Notes: generated by a model from the sequence alone, not told the origin. A DNA stretch of 9,317 nt from Conexivisphaera sp046536535 (GCA_046536535.1 JAWDMO010000049.1:1-9317); one strand, 5' to 3'; shown: positions 1 to 7,033, counted from the first letter of the stretch. A program made the numbers and translations.

Positions 1-47
1 CATGTTAGGCCGAAAGGTGAGAGCGCCCGTCTGAAGGCGTGAGTAGT

Positions 48-1313
48 TCACCAAATCTCCACCCCGAGCGCGGCGATGTCCCTCAGGAATCCCGGGTAGG
101 ATTTCCTGTAGCTGGTGCTGGGAGCTAGTGCGAATGTGCCGCCGAACGCGGCCGACGCCACCGCGAACGCCATGAATATCCGGTGATCCCCGTGGTCGTC
201 TATCACGACGGCCCTCGGGGACCTCGGCGCCTCCACCTCCATCCAGTCGTCCCCGACCTCGGCGATCCCGCCTATCCTCCTGATCTCCTCAGCGAGCACC
301 ATGGGGCGGTCCGACTCCTTAAGCCTTGTATGGGCTATCCCCTCCAAGCGCGTGCGTCCATGGGCTAGGAGCCCGAGCGCCGCGACGATCGGAAGGAGGT
401 CGGGCGAATCATCTATGTTGAACGTGCCGCCGCGCAGCTCACCGTTCGACTCAACGATCACCGATTCTCCGTCACGCCTAATACCGGCACCCATAGCCTC
501 CAGGATGCGGGTTATCTCCGCATCAGCCTGTGGAAGATCCCCGAGGCCCCTGACCGTCAGGGTACCCCCCACGGCCGCGACGAGCGACATCATATATGAT
601 GCGGAGGAGTAGTCGCCCGGGATACTGAATTCCGTTGCGCGGTAGCCGCTGGGCTCCACCCTGAAGCTGACATAGCCCTCGCGAGTGAATTCCGCGCCGA
701 ATGCGCGCATTACAGCTAACGTTGCGTCCACATATGTTCTGGAGACCATGGCGGCGACGCGGAGCTCAACGCCGTCCCTCGATCCGGGGGCCGAGAGGAG
801 GATCGATGATACGTATTGTGAGGACTCGGACGCAGATATTTCTGCTGCGCCGCCCGGCATACCGCCCCCCCTAACGATGACCGGAGGGAGGCCGTTCCCC
901 CTCGTCGAGATAGCGTACACGCCGAGCCGCGAAAGCGCGCCCAAGAGAGGGCCGACGGGCCTCTCCCTGAGCCTCGCGCCGCCCGTGAGCACCGTGTAGC
1001 CGCTTTCCGCCAGCGACGCGAGCGATATCATGAACCGCATCGTAGTGCCGGATCCCCGGCAGTTCAGGACGTCCCCCGGGGCCCTGAGCGCGCCCGGACG
1101 CACGGAAATAGCCTTTCCTCTCATCCTCAACCGGATCCCGAGGGCCCTGAGCGCGCCAACCGTCGCAAGGGTATCATCCGAGATGAGCGGATTCTCAAGC
1201 GTCGATACGCCATCGGCGAGCGACGATGCTACGAGCGCCCTGTGAGTGTAGGACTTGCTCGGCGGGGGCTCGTACTCGCTGGAGAACGATGCAGGTGCCT
1301 TAAACCTGAGCAT
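48..1313 (-). CDS. aroA: 3-phosphoshikimate 1-carboxyvinyltransferase (EPSP synthase)
   Basis: Catalyses transfer of the enolpyruvyl group of PEP to shikimate 3-phosphate, giving EPSP, the penultimate step to chorismate in the cytoplasm. The 421-residue length is normal for the family. Visible motifs: the N-terminal substrate loop PPSKSYTHR (17-25), GSGTTMR (87-93), SSQY (164-167), DYSSASY (234-240), DSPDLLP with the expected catalytic Asp (302-308), the signature RLKESDR (330-336), GDHRIFM (375-381) and KSYPGF near the C terminus (404-409). The ATG start overlaps the last 14 nt of aroK, and GGGGAT lies about 7 nt upstream. It is the last complete gene of the cluster in this window. One oddity: the usual Asn of the GNSGT/GNAGT loop is Gly here. 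Identity is certain; I see no sign of damage. Confidence 0.97.
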   Translation of the reverse strand: MLRFKAPASFSSEYEPPPSKSYTHRALVASSLADGVSTLENPLISDDTLATVGALRALGIRLRMRGKAISVRPGALRAPGDVLNCRGSGTTMRFMISLASLAESGYTVLTGGARLRERPVGPLLGALSRLGVYAISTRGNGLPPVIVRGGGMPGGAAEISASESSQYVSSILLSAPGSRDGVELRVAAMVSRTYVDATLAVMRAFGAEFTREGYVSFRVEPSGYRATEFSIPGDYSSASYMMSLVAAVGGTLTVRGLGDLPQADAEITRILEAMGAGIRRDGESVIVESNGELRGGTFNIDDSPDLLPIVAALGLLAHGRTRLEGIAHTRLKESDRPMVLAEEIRRIGGIAEVGDDWMEVEAPRSPRAVVIDDHGDHRIFMAFAVASAAFGGTFALAPSTSYRKSYPGFLRDIAALGVEIW

Positions 1314-2163
1314 GCCATATCCCCGGCCCGTTCTCCACGCGATGTTTGATGACCACGAGGCCGTGCGATGCGAGCGATTTCGCGACGTCCGCCGAGCCGG
1401 TCTCCGGGACGACCGCCGCGATGGCCGGACCCATCCCGGTCACCCCAGCCCCCAGGGCGCCTGCCCTTATAGCGTCAGCCGCAGGGCTCGATCCGATCCC
1501 GAGGGCGGCCGATACCATCAGGCCGTTGACCGTCATAGCGTCCCAGTACCTGCCGTCCAGGGCAAGATCCCTCGCCTTCAGGGCGGCCGGGATCAGCGGC
1601 GCGAACGCATCCCTCACCACGCCCGATTTATCCATCTCGTCGCCCGGAATGCCGATGATGACGTCCACCCCCTCGGAGGGCACCTGCCTGTGGACCTCTA
1701 TGACGCCGGCGTCGTTATCCGCCTCCACAAATCCGCCGAGCAGGCTCGCGGCCGCGTCATCGAGCGCCCCGGTGACCGTCACGTGGGCCCTCCTGGACGC
1801 CAGGACCCCCATTCTGAGCACGTCGGCCGGGTTCGGCTCGGAGCCGAGGGCCAGGCACATGGACGCTATGAGCGCGTTTGAGACAGCGCTGCTCGTCTTG
1901 AGTCCCTTCCTTGGGGGGAGGTTGGACGTCACCCTGAGCCTCCAGCCGCCCCTCCAGCCCAGCTCCTCCGAGATCACCCCGGCGGCCGCCTCCACGAGCT
2001 TGGTGTCGCCCGGGTCGACGCCGTCGAACGATACATCGATGCCGGCGCTCGACGGCTCGGCCTCCGCGGAGACCTTTGCGGATATCGCGATGGCCGCTCC
2101 GAAGCCCGTGGCGGCCGCGTTGAGCACGGATATCGCTCCGTTAACCTCGGCCCTGGCCCGCAT
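1300..2163 (-). CDS. aroK: Archaeal shikimate kinase (GHMP kinase family)
   Basis: Phosphorylates shikimate at O3 with ATP. This is the archaeal enzyme of the GHMP fold (homoserine/mevalonate kinase relatives), unrelated to bacterial P-loop AroK. The 287-residue protein shows the GHMP ATP-binding loop NLPPRKGLKTSSAVSNA (81-97), where the archaeal shikimate kinase pattern GLKxSSAVSNA is clear. It also has TGALDDAAAS (131-140) with acidic residues at the catalytic position, and the glycine-rich C-terminal motif GAGVTGMGPA (238-247). The ATG start lies inside the end of aroE (23-nt overlap) and the TAA stop lies inside the start of aroA (14-nt overlap), so it is probably translated by coupling. 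Other GHMP kinases (homoserine, mevalonate) are conceivable on fold alone, but the motif and the position between aroE and aroA settle it. Confidence 0.94.
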   Translation of the reverse strand: MRARAEVNGAISVLNAAATGFGAAIAISAKVSAEAEPSSAGIDVSFDGVDPGDTKLVEAAAGVISEELGWRGGWRLRVTSNLPPRKGLKTSSAVSNALIASMCLALGSEPNPADVLRMGVLASRRAHVTVTGALDDAAASLLGGFVEADNDAGVIEVHRQVPSEGVDVIIGIPGDEMDKSGVVRDAFAPLIPAALKARDLALDGRYWDAMTVNGLMVSAALGIGSSPAADAIRAGALGAGVTGMGPAIAAVVPETGSADVAKSLASHGLVVIKHRVENGPGIWHAQV

Positions 2164-3001
2164 GTCCGGCGATGGCGTCCCCGGCGGCTTTAAGCATGAC
2201 GTCGACAGGGGGTGCCGCTCCGGTCCAGAACTCTATCGAATGAGCCGCCTGGATCGTAAGGAATTCGATGCCGTCGACGGCCCTCAGGCCGTGCGCCCTA
2301 GCGAGGCGCACGAGGCCGGTCCCGCCGGGCGCGTACGCCAGATCCATGACCGCCAGATCGCGCGCAAGCGCCGTAGCAGGTATCTCCAGATCCCCGCCGT
2401 ACATGCCGAGGGGCGTCGCGTTGACGAGCAGATTCGACCTTTCGAGCGCATCAGCCAGCGATGAAGTGGACAGTATCGCGCCCATCGCGTCGACGCCGTA
2501 GAGCGCCTTCAGGCCGGATGCCAGCGCCTCGGCCCTATCGGCGTTCCTATCCAAGACGTGAATGCGGGAGAATCCCTTGCGCCAGAGCGCGTACGCAACG
2601 GACTTCGCGGCGCCGCCGGCGCCGACTATTGTCGCGGTGCCGCCCCTCGCTCCGAGCCTGTCCACGAGCGCGGACGCCGCCAACGCGTCCGTATTGTGCC
2701 CGATGAGGGAGCCGGCCCTGACCCTGACGACGTTCACCGCGCTCGTGAGCGATGCCTCCTGCGTCAGCTCCTCCACCATGAGCGCGACCCTGGTCTTGTG
2801 GGGTATGGTGACGTTGAACCCGGCCGCTAGGACCCTCAGACCATCCACCGCGGCGCGCAGCGCATAGTCCGGGACCCTGAAGGCCACATATGTCGCGTTG
2901 ATGCCCATTGCGGCGTAAGCCGCGCTGTGCACCTGAGGCGATATCGAGCCCGATACGGGATCCCCTATCAGGCAGTATAGCGCGGTCGCGCTGTCCGTCA
3001 A
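2141..3001 (-). CDS. aroE: Shikimate dehydrogenase
   Basis: Reduces 3-dehydroshikimate to shikimate with a nicotinamide cofactor. The 286-residue protein has the substrate-domain motif GDPVSGSISPQVHSAA (13-28), GFNVTIPHK with the catalytic Lys at 69, NTD with catalytic Asp at 105, the Rossmann glycine-rich loop GAGGAAKS (127-134), NATPLGM (194-200) and a conserved Gln near 251. After the second Rossmann strand the usual NRT-type NADP-phosphate motif reads DRN (151-153), so cofactor preference is less certain than usual. The start is TTG: no ATG or GTG lies nearby, and the TTG begins just 1 nt after the CBS gene stop. It also overlaps, as TTGA, the distant in-frame TGA of the aroD frame. Only a weak GGTG lies upstream, so initiation probably depends on coupling. 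Confidence 0.95.
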   Translation of the reverse strand: MTDSATALYCLIGDPVSGSISPQVHSAAYAAMGINATYVAFRVPDYALRAAVDGLRVLAAGFNVTIPHKTRVALMVEELTQEASLTSAVNVVRVRAGSLIGHNTDALAASALVDRLGARGGTATIVGAGGAAKSVAYALWRKGFSRIHVLDRNADRAEALASGLKALYGVDAMGAILSTSSLADALERSNLLVNATPLGMYGGDLEIPATALARDLAVMDLAYAPGGTGLVRLARAHGLRAVDGIEFLTIQAAHSIEFWTGAAPPVDVMLKAAGDAIAGHAGQGRG

Positions 3002-4164
3002 TTTAGGGAGACACCAGCTGGGAGAGTGCTATGAATGCCTCTAGGAGCTTCCGGAAGAGCCCCGTCTGGGTGATCCTTCCCACGATATTGCCGCCGCTGA
3101 CCACGTAGACCCTCCTCACGTTGTTCTCGACCATCAGCCTCCATATCTCCCCGACGGAATCCTCCGGGCCACACGTGACGAGCGGCGAAGTGGCCACATC
3201 GCCGGCCCTCACCGAGAGCGCGCCATCGCATCCCCTGACCAGGCACATCCTGACGAAGTCGCGTTCGGTCAGGACGCCCACGGGACGACCGCCCTCGGCC
3301 ACCACGACCGACCATACCCCCGAGTCCAGCATGCTCCTCAGCGCTGATCCCACGGGCTCGGATCTCTCGATCACCATTACGCGTGTGTCCATCAGGTCCT
3401 TCGCGCGAAGTGACACCGCCATGGATGCCGGACGGATACCCAGGCATAAATAACCGTTCCTGCCGGTGCGTGCCGAGCGATGCCGCGATTCCCTCCACGA
3501 GCGCCGCTAACTCGTCGGCCGGGAGTTGGCCTCTTGACACCTGCCTGCCCCGAATGCTGGCGTATGCGATCGGCGCCCCGAGCGCCGCCGACACGACGCG
3601 GGATAGAACCCCAGGGGCGCCCGAGCAGAATCCGATGAGCCTACGGGGGCCCACGGCCCTGTAGAGCGAAAACGGTATCATGTTATCGCGGGGACGCTTG
3701 GCGGGAAATACGAGCTTCGCGTAACGTCCCAGGCTCACCATCTCGGAGTAATCGGAGAGGGCTACCTCGATGGGCGGCGGAGCCGTGTAGTGCCTTGAAA
3801 TCACCGCCGATTCACGTGCCCGCAGCGCCAACCTCCGGAGCTCCGGCAGGCGCCTCGCTCCCCCCAACTCGATGTCGAGCAGCGAACCGGGGCAGCCGCC
3901 CCACAACTCCTCGAGGAGATGCGCTGTGGATTCGTCGAGCGGCCTCCCGAGGCCGCCCTCCTCCGGCGATCTGTACGTGAACATCAGGCGCCCGCAGTCG
4001 AGCCCCCGCGCGATCCCCGTCGACAGGTCCCCCGGCGGCAGGTAATCTAACCTGATCTCGACGAGGTCGGCCCCGGATGAGATGGCCTTCGAGTACAGGC
4101 CACTTATCTCCCGGGCCGCGCGCGGCGCGATGCTCACCGCGATCCTCGTGCCGGAGCTCAACAA
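2998..4164 (-). CDS. aroD: Type I 3-dehydroquinate dehydratase; frame lacks a stop at the domain end and runs through the CBS gene
   Basis: Dehydrates 3-dehydroquinate to 3-dehydroshikimate through a Schiff-base lysine. The enzyme is residues 1 to about 236 (3457-4164). It has VEIRLD (35-40), FTYRS with the substrate Arg (62-66), SRHYT with catalytic His125, KLVFPAK with the probable Schiff-base Lys150, and RGQLP (211-215) where many homologues have a PGQ motif, followed by a final helix. The start is TTG at 4164 (a second TTG follows); a frame stop lies 9 nt upstream, and AGGTGA at 4171-4176 gives good ribosome-binding spacing. The frame has no stop after the last helix: it continues 152 codons, Arg/Gly-rich and low in hydrophobic residues, antiphase to the CBS gene, ending at a TGA overlapping the aroE TTG. 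That tail looks non-coding. A lost stop, an indel near 3450, or a genuine overlap are all possible. Confidence 0.85.
   Translation of the reverse strand: MLSSGTRIAVSIAPRAAREISGLYSKAISSGADLVEIRLDYLPPGDLSTGIARGLDCGRLMFTYRSPEEGGLGRPLDESTAHLLEELWGGCPGSLLDIELGGARRLPELRRLALRARESAVISRHYTAPPPIEVALSDYSEMVSLGRYAKLVFPAKRPRDNMIPFSLYRAVGPRRLIGFCSGAPGVLSRVVSAALGAPIAYASIRGRQVSRGQLPADELAALVEGIAASLGTHRQERLFMPGYPSGIHGGVTSREGPDGHTRNGDREIRARGISAEEHAGLGGMVGRGGRGRSSRGRPDRTRLRQDVPGQGMRWRALGEGRRCGHFAARHVWPGGFRRGDMEADGREQREEGLRGQRRQYRGKDHPDGALPEAPRGIHSTLPAGVSLN
3003..3422 (-). CDS. Stand-alone tandem CBS-domain protein
   Basis: A 139-residue protein made almost only of two CBS domains (about residues 8-62 and 74-127), the pair that forms a Bateman module binding adenine nucleotides or SAM-like ligands. 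Typical features are the AKDLMDTRVMVIERSEPV opening, GGRPVGVLTERDFVR closing the first repeat, VTCGPEDSVGEIWRLMVEN opening the second, and RRVYVVSGGNIVGRITQTGL closing it. No catalytic domain is attached. It sits between aroD and aroE. ATG at 3422 is the only ATG, GTG or TTG start in frame below a TAG upstream, and it has no ribosome-binding site. Instead a TATA-like GGTTATTTAT begins 30-odd nt upstream, as expected for a leaderless transcript. A nucleotide-sensing role in aromatic biosynthesis is an inference from location; the true ligand and partner are unknown. Confidence 0.9.
   Translation of the reverse strand: MAVSLRAKDLMDTRVMVIERSEPVGSALRSMLDSGVWSVVVAEGGRPVGVLTERDFVRMCLVRGCDGALSVRAGDVATSPLVTCGPEDSVGEIWRLMVENNVRRVYVVSGGNIVGRITQTGLFRKLLEAFIALSQLVSP
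3445..3454 (-). promoter_or_regulatory. TATA box of a probable leaderless promoter for the CBS gene, inside the aroD 3' end
   Basis: Reading the minus strand, GTTATTTATG begins 32 nt before the A of the CBS gene ATG (3422), the distance at which archaeal TATA boxes place the transcript start on the start codon. The same GTTATTTA begins 31 nt before the macrodomain gene start on the other strand. The stretch is the only A/T-rich patch in this part of aroD. Promoter activity is an inference from sequence and spacing. Confidence 0.55.
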
Positions 4165-4170
4165 TTCGGT

Positions 4171-4176
4171 TCACCT
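4171..4176 (-). promoter_or_regulatory. Ribosome-binding site deciding the TTG start of aroD
   Basis: The minus strand reads AGGTGA, then six bases, then TTG. It overlaps the last bases downstream of the aroB' stop. Because the aroD frame has a stop only 9 nt upstream of the TTG, this site and the TTG at 4164 (or the adjacent one at 4161) are the only way to include the conserved first strand RIAVSIA. Confidence 0.6.
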
Positions 4177-5172
4177 TCACTTCTCCACGACGAATTCGTC
4201 CACGGCCATGCCGAAGTGCCTGCCCCCCCGTTGATCTACGTGCACGAGGACCTCCTCGCCCGGCTCGAGGTCAGTGACCGCGACCGCCGTGCCGTCGGGC
4301 CTCACCAGCCGTATCGTCTCGGCGTACTGCAGGAGTATCGAGCCTTCAGCCGATTCGGACTCCGCCCTCACGAGCGCCATGGGCCGCCTCTCTATCTTGG
4401 CCCTCCCGACTATGGACCTCCTCGCGTTTCCCCTCCAGTCGACCGTCGCCACACGATCGCCCGCCGACACCTCGGAGAGGTACTTCGTGCGACCGTCGGG
4501 CAGTAAAATATAGGCGTGGACGCCGCCCGCGTTGACGCGGAACGGCCTTGCTGATACGTAACCGGTCTCCAGCGTCTCCCCGTGGACGAGGAAGAGCATG
4601 CCCGCTGAGTTGCCGACGAGCGCACCTTCCCCGACCGAGAGGATATTCGCCGTGTCTACGCACACCCTGTCGCCCATTCCGACGACCTCCACGGATTTCA
4701 CGCGCGCATGCGCGAGCGCGATCGGCCCGGGCCGGCTCAGCGCGTCGACCGCGATCGCCAGATCCTCCACATTGCGGGTCCTCAGGACGATGCCGTCCAC
4801 GCCCCTCTCAAGGACGCCGGCCAGGGCCTCGACCTCCCCGTGATCCGACGCGGCCGCCATCAGCGCGACGCCCCTCCCCTGGAGGGACGCTATCAGGTTC
4901 TCGAACGGTATTATCCTCCAGTCGGAGGCCTCCACGAGCACCTCCTTGGCACCCGCCTCGACCGCGCTGATCACGGATTCGACGTCGGCCGGCGATGATA
5001 TCTTGGCCACATATAGGCCCGGGCCGGCCGGGCTCTCCGAGAGGGGGACCAGCTCCCCGCCCTCGGGAGACCTGCCTATGAACCGCCTGATCCCCAGTCC
5101 CGCGGCGGCCCTGAGCACGTCGTCCGGCACGTCGCGCCCGTCGAGGATTATCTCCTTCGGCCTCGGATTCAA
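4177..5172 (-). CDS. aroB': 3-dehydroquinate synthase type II
   Basis: Carries out NAD-dependent oxidative deamination and cyclisation of ADH to 3-dehydroquinate, replacing classical AroB in archaea that lack DAHP synthase. The 331 residues match the family closely: GMGDRVCVDT (165-174), GEGALVGNSAG (181-191), ARPFRVNAGGVHAY (208-221), LPDGRTKYLSE (224-234), VGRAKIERRP (255-264), LQYAETIRLV (281-290) and the C-terminal GRHFGMAVDEFVVEK (317-331). The start is TTG, overlapping the aroA' stop as TTGA, with GGGGG seven bases upstream; the N terminus then aligns with the family's usual first strand. Twelve nucleotides separate its stop from the aroD start. Sitting directly after the ADH synthase gene, it completes the two-step archaeal entry to the shikimate pathway. 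Confidence 0.95.
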   Translation of the reverse strand: MNPRPKEIILDGRDVPDDVLRAAAGLGIRRFIGRSPEGGELVPLSESPAGPGLYVAKISSPADVESVISAVEAGAKEVLVEASDWRIIPFENLIASLQGRGVALMAAASDHGEVEALAGVLERGVDGIVLRTRNVEDLAIAVDALSRPGPIALAHARVKSVEVVGMGDRVCVDTANILSVGEGALVGNSAGMLFLVHGETLETGYVSARPFRVNAGGVHAYILLPDGRTKYLSEVSAGDRVATVDWRGNARRSIVGRAKIERRPMALVRAESESAEGSILLQYAETIRLVRPDGTAVAVTDLEPGEEVLVHVDQRGGRHFGMAVDEFVVEK

Positions 5173-5966
5173 GCCGGAGCCCCCAGCTCCTGCGCGGCCT
5201 TCTCGACGTCTACGTTATCGAATATTATAGTGGATATAGCCCGCGTGATGGCCTCGGGATCCCGGTGCTGGAACACGTTCCTGCCGAATGCGACGCCGGC
5301 GGCGCCGGAGTCCATCGCGTCCCTCACGAGCCTCAACACGTCCATGTCGGTGTCCATCTTCGGGCCCCCGGCTATTATCACGGGAACGGGGATGCTCCTG
5401 GTGAGCCGCGAGAAGCTCCCCCTGTCCCCAGTGTAGTTGCACTTCACGATGTCCGCGCCGAGCTCAGCGCCCACCCGGGCCACGTGCGATGTGACGAATG
5501 GATCGCCGGGGCTCTTCAGGTATTCGCCCCTCGCGTACATCATAGCGAGGAGCGGCATCCCCCACCTGTCCGCATCGTCCGCCGCGCGGCCCAGGTCGTA
5601 GAGCATCCGTGGTTCCCCCCTCGATCCTATGTTCACGTGTACGGACACGCCATCCGCGCCGAGCCTGATCGCCTCCTCGACCCCGGCCGACATGACCTTG
5701 TAGTTCGGATCGGGGCCGACGGATGTGCTGGCCGACATGTGCATGAGCACCCCGATCCCTGGATGCCCAGGCATCGCCTTGATGACCCCCTTGTTCAGCA
5801 CTACGCACGTGGCTCCCCCGCTGGAGACCTTCCTCACCGTGTCGAACGCCGAGTCTATCCCGGCCACGGGGCCGCTCGATATCCCGTGGTCCATCGGCAC
5901 GCAGAGGAAAAGCCCTCCCCTGGATATCCTCTCGATCCTCGCGCGCTTTCCGTCCAACGCCGTCAC
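5169..5966 (-). CDS. aroA': 2-amino-3,7-dideoxy-D-threo-hept-6-ulosonate (ADH) synthase, class I aldolase family
   Basis: A DeoC/FbaB-type class I aldolase that joins L-aspartate semialdehyde to 6-deoxy-5-ketofructose 1-phosphate, giving ADH, the first committed intermediate of the archaeal aromatic route. The 265 residues form a TIM barrel with PMDHGISSGP (24-33, Asp26 near the active site), MMYARGEYL with a catalytic Tyr candidate at 144, DIVKCNYTGD with the Schiff-base Lys at 175, and phosphate-binding loops AGGPK (199-203) and GVAFGRNVFQ (224-233). The start is GTG, overlapping the asd stop as GTGA. By sequence alone it could be fructose-bisphosphate aldolase, to which it is closely related. 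Its place between asd (which makes its substrate) and dehydroquinate synthase II (which uses its product) strongly favours ADH synthase. Confidence 0.92.
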   Translation of the reverse strand: MTALDGKRARIERISRGGLFLCVPMDHGISSGPVAGIDSAFDTVRKVSSGGATCVVLNKGVIKAMPGHPGIGVLMHMSASTSVGPDPNYKVMSAGVEEAIRLGADGVSVHVNIGSRGEPRMLYDLGRAADDADRWGMPLLAMMYARGEYLKSPGDPFVTSHVARVGAELGADIVKCNYTGDRGSFSRLTRSIPVPVIIAGGPKMDTDMDVLRLVRDAMDSGAAGVAFGRNVFQHRDPEAITRAISTIIFDNVDVEKAAQELGAPA

Positions 5967-7024
5967 CCAAGGTACCCCAGCTCGCGCATCATCTCCGCTA
6001 TCAGTATCGTGTTCCCGGCCGCCCCCCTTATCGTGTTGTGGCTCAGAAGCGTGAGGCGGAGCGAGTGATCGTCCACGCCCCTCCTGACCCGGCCGACCAC
6101 CGTGCTCATGCCGGGGACGCTACCGGCCATCCTGTCAAGCCTCGGCTGAGGCCTGTCGTCCTCCTCCCTGACTATTATGGGCCTCTCCGGCGCCGTCGGG
6201 AGCCTCATCTCCTGGGGCTTTCCCCTGAATTCCCTCAACACCTCCTTGGCCTCCTCGACGTTGACCGGCCTCTCGGTCTCTATGTACGCGCTCTCGAGGT
6301 GTCCGTCGATCGTCGGGACCCTGTGCACCATCACAGCCATGTCCATCGGATCGGGGGATATGGAGCCGCCCGACATGGTCCCGAGCATCTTCTTCGTCTC
6401 CGCCGCGACCTTCTCCTCCTCGCCCTTTATGTACGGTATCACGTTGTCGACTATCCTCAGCGATGGGACCCCGGGGTAGCCGGCCCCGCTCAGGGCCTGC
6501 ATAGTGGAGATCACGGCCTTCCTTATGCGATACGCATCGTGGAGGGGCTTGAACACCGTCACGAGCCCGGTCGCCGTGCAGTTTGGGCTCGTGGCCAGCA
6601 GCCCCCTCCATCCCCTGTTTCTCCTCTGGACGTCGAGAATCCCCAGATGGTCCGGGTTGACCTCCGGTATCAGGAGCGGTACGTCCGCCTCCATTCTGTA
6701 CGAACTTGCATCGCTCACTGTGGGGAACCTCGCGGCGTATCTGGTGTCCAGCTGATGCGCGGCCTCCGTCGGCAGGCTGCTGAACACTAGGTCCACGTCC
6801 TCGCCCTCGGGATCCGCGACCTTGACGGGCATTTCCATTATGCGCTTGGGCGGCTCGTAGCTGTCTATCCACTCCACCGCCTCCCCGTAGAGTTTCCCGG
6901 CGCTCCTGCTGCCGACCAGCGTTGTCACCTCGAACCAGGGATGATCCTCGAGCATCCTGATGTATTGCTGACCGACCATCCCGGTGACCCCGAGTATTGC
7001 AACCCTCAGTCTGCCCTTTACCAA
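5963..7024 (-). CDS. asd: Aspartate-semialdehyde dehydrogenase, archaeal/fungal type
   Basis: Reduces L-aspartyl phosphate to L-aspartate 4-semialdehyde with NADPH. With the TTG start at 7024 it is 353 residues, typical of the archaeal/fungal subfamily: GVTGMVGQ dinucleotide loop (12-19), TSPNCTATG with catalytic Cys149, QALSGAGYPGV (176-186), HRVPTIDGH with catalytic His242, and SHNTIRGAAGNTILIAE (328-344). A GTG at 7036 is in frame and would add four residues, but it lies inside the GGAGGTG ribosome-binding sequence; the TTG has normal 9-nt spacing from it and is preferred. It heads the cluster and overlaps the ADH synthase gene by 4 nt. Besides feeding threonine, methionine and lysine synthesis, its product is the direct substrate of the next gene's enzyme, which explains its place here. 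Confidence 0.95.
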   Translation of the reverse strand: MVKGRLRVAILGVTGMVGQQYIRMLEDHPWFEVTTLVGSRSAGKLYGEAVEWIDSYEPPKRIMEMPVKVADPEGEDVDLVFSSLPTEAAHQLDTRYAARFPTVSDASSYRMEADVPLLIPEVNPDHLGILDVQRRNRGWRGLLATSPNCTATGLVTVFKPLHDAYRIRKAVISTMQALSGAGYPGVPSLRIVDNVIPYIKGEEEKVAAETKKMLGTMSGGSISPDPMDMAVMVHRVPTIDGHLESAYIETERPVNVEEAKEVLREFRGKPQEMRLPTAPERPIIVREEDDRPQPRLDRMAGSVPGMSTVVGRVRRGVDDHSLRLTLLSHNTIRGAAGNTILIAEMMRELGYLG

Positions 7025-7033
7025 GCCGATGTA

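Noticed and set aside
1346..2464. Long plus-strand frame (372 codons) opposite aroK and aroE
   Set aside because: Low-complexity Ser/Pro/Ala-rich product with no motif, lying antisense to two well-identified enzymes in GC-rich DNA where such frames stay open by chance.
3812..4180. Frame starting GTG 4180 over the aroD start
   Set aside because: An Arg/Gly-rich shadow of aroD. The AGGTGA motif is better placed for the TTG at 4164, which gives the conserved dehydroquinase N terminus.
4703..4714. CGCGCATGCGCG palindrome in aroB'
   Set aside because: Twelve bases of alternating G/C in GC-rich coding DNA is within chance.
5169..5966. Naming the aldolase fructose-bisphosphate aldolase
   Set aside because: The fold is shared, but the neighbours on both sides make its ADH-synthase substrate and use its ADH-synthase product.
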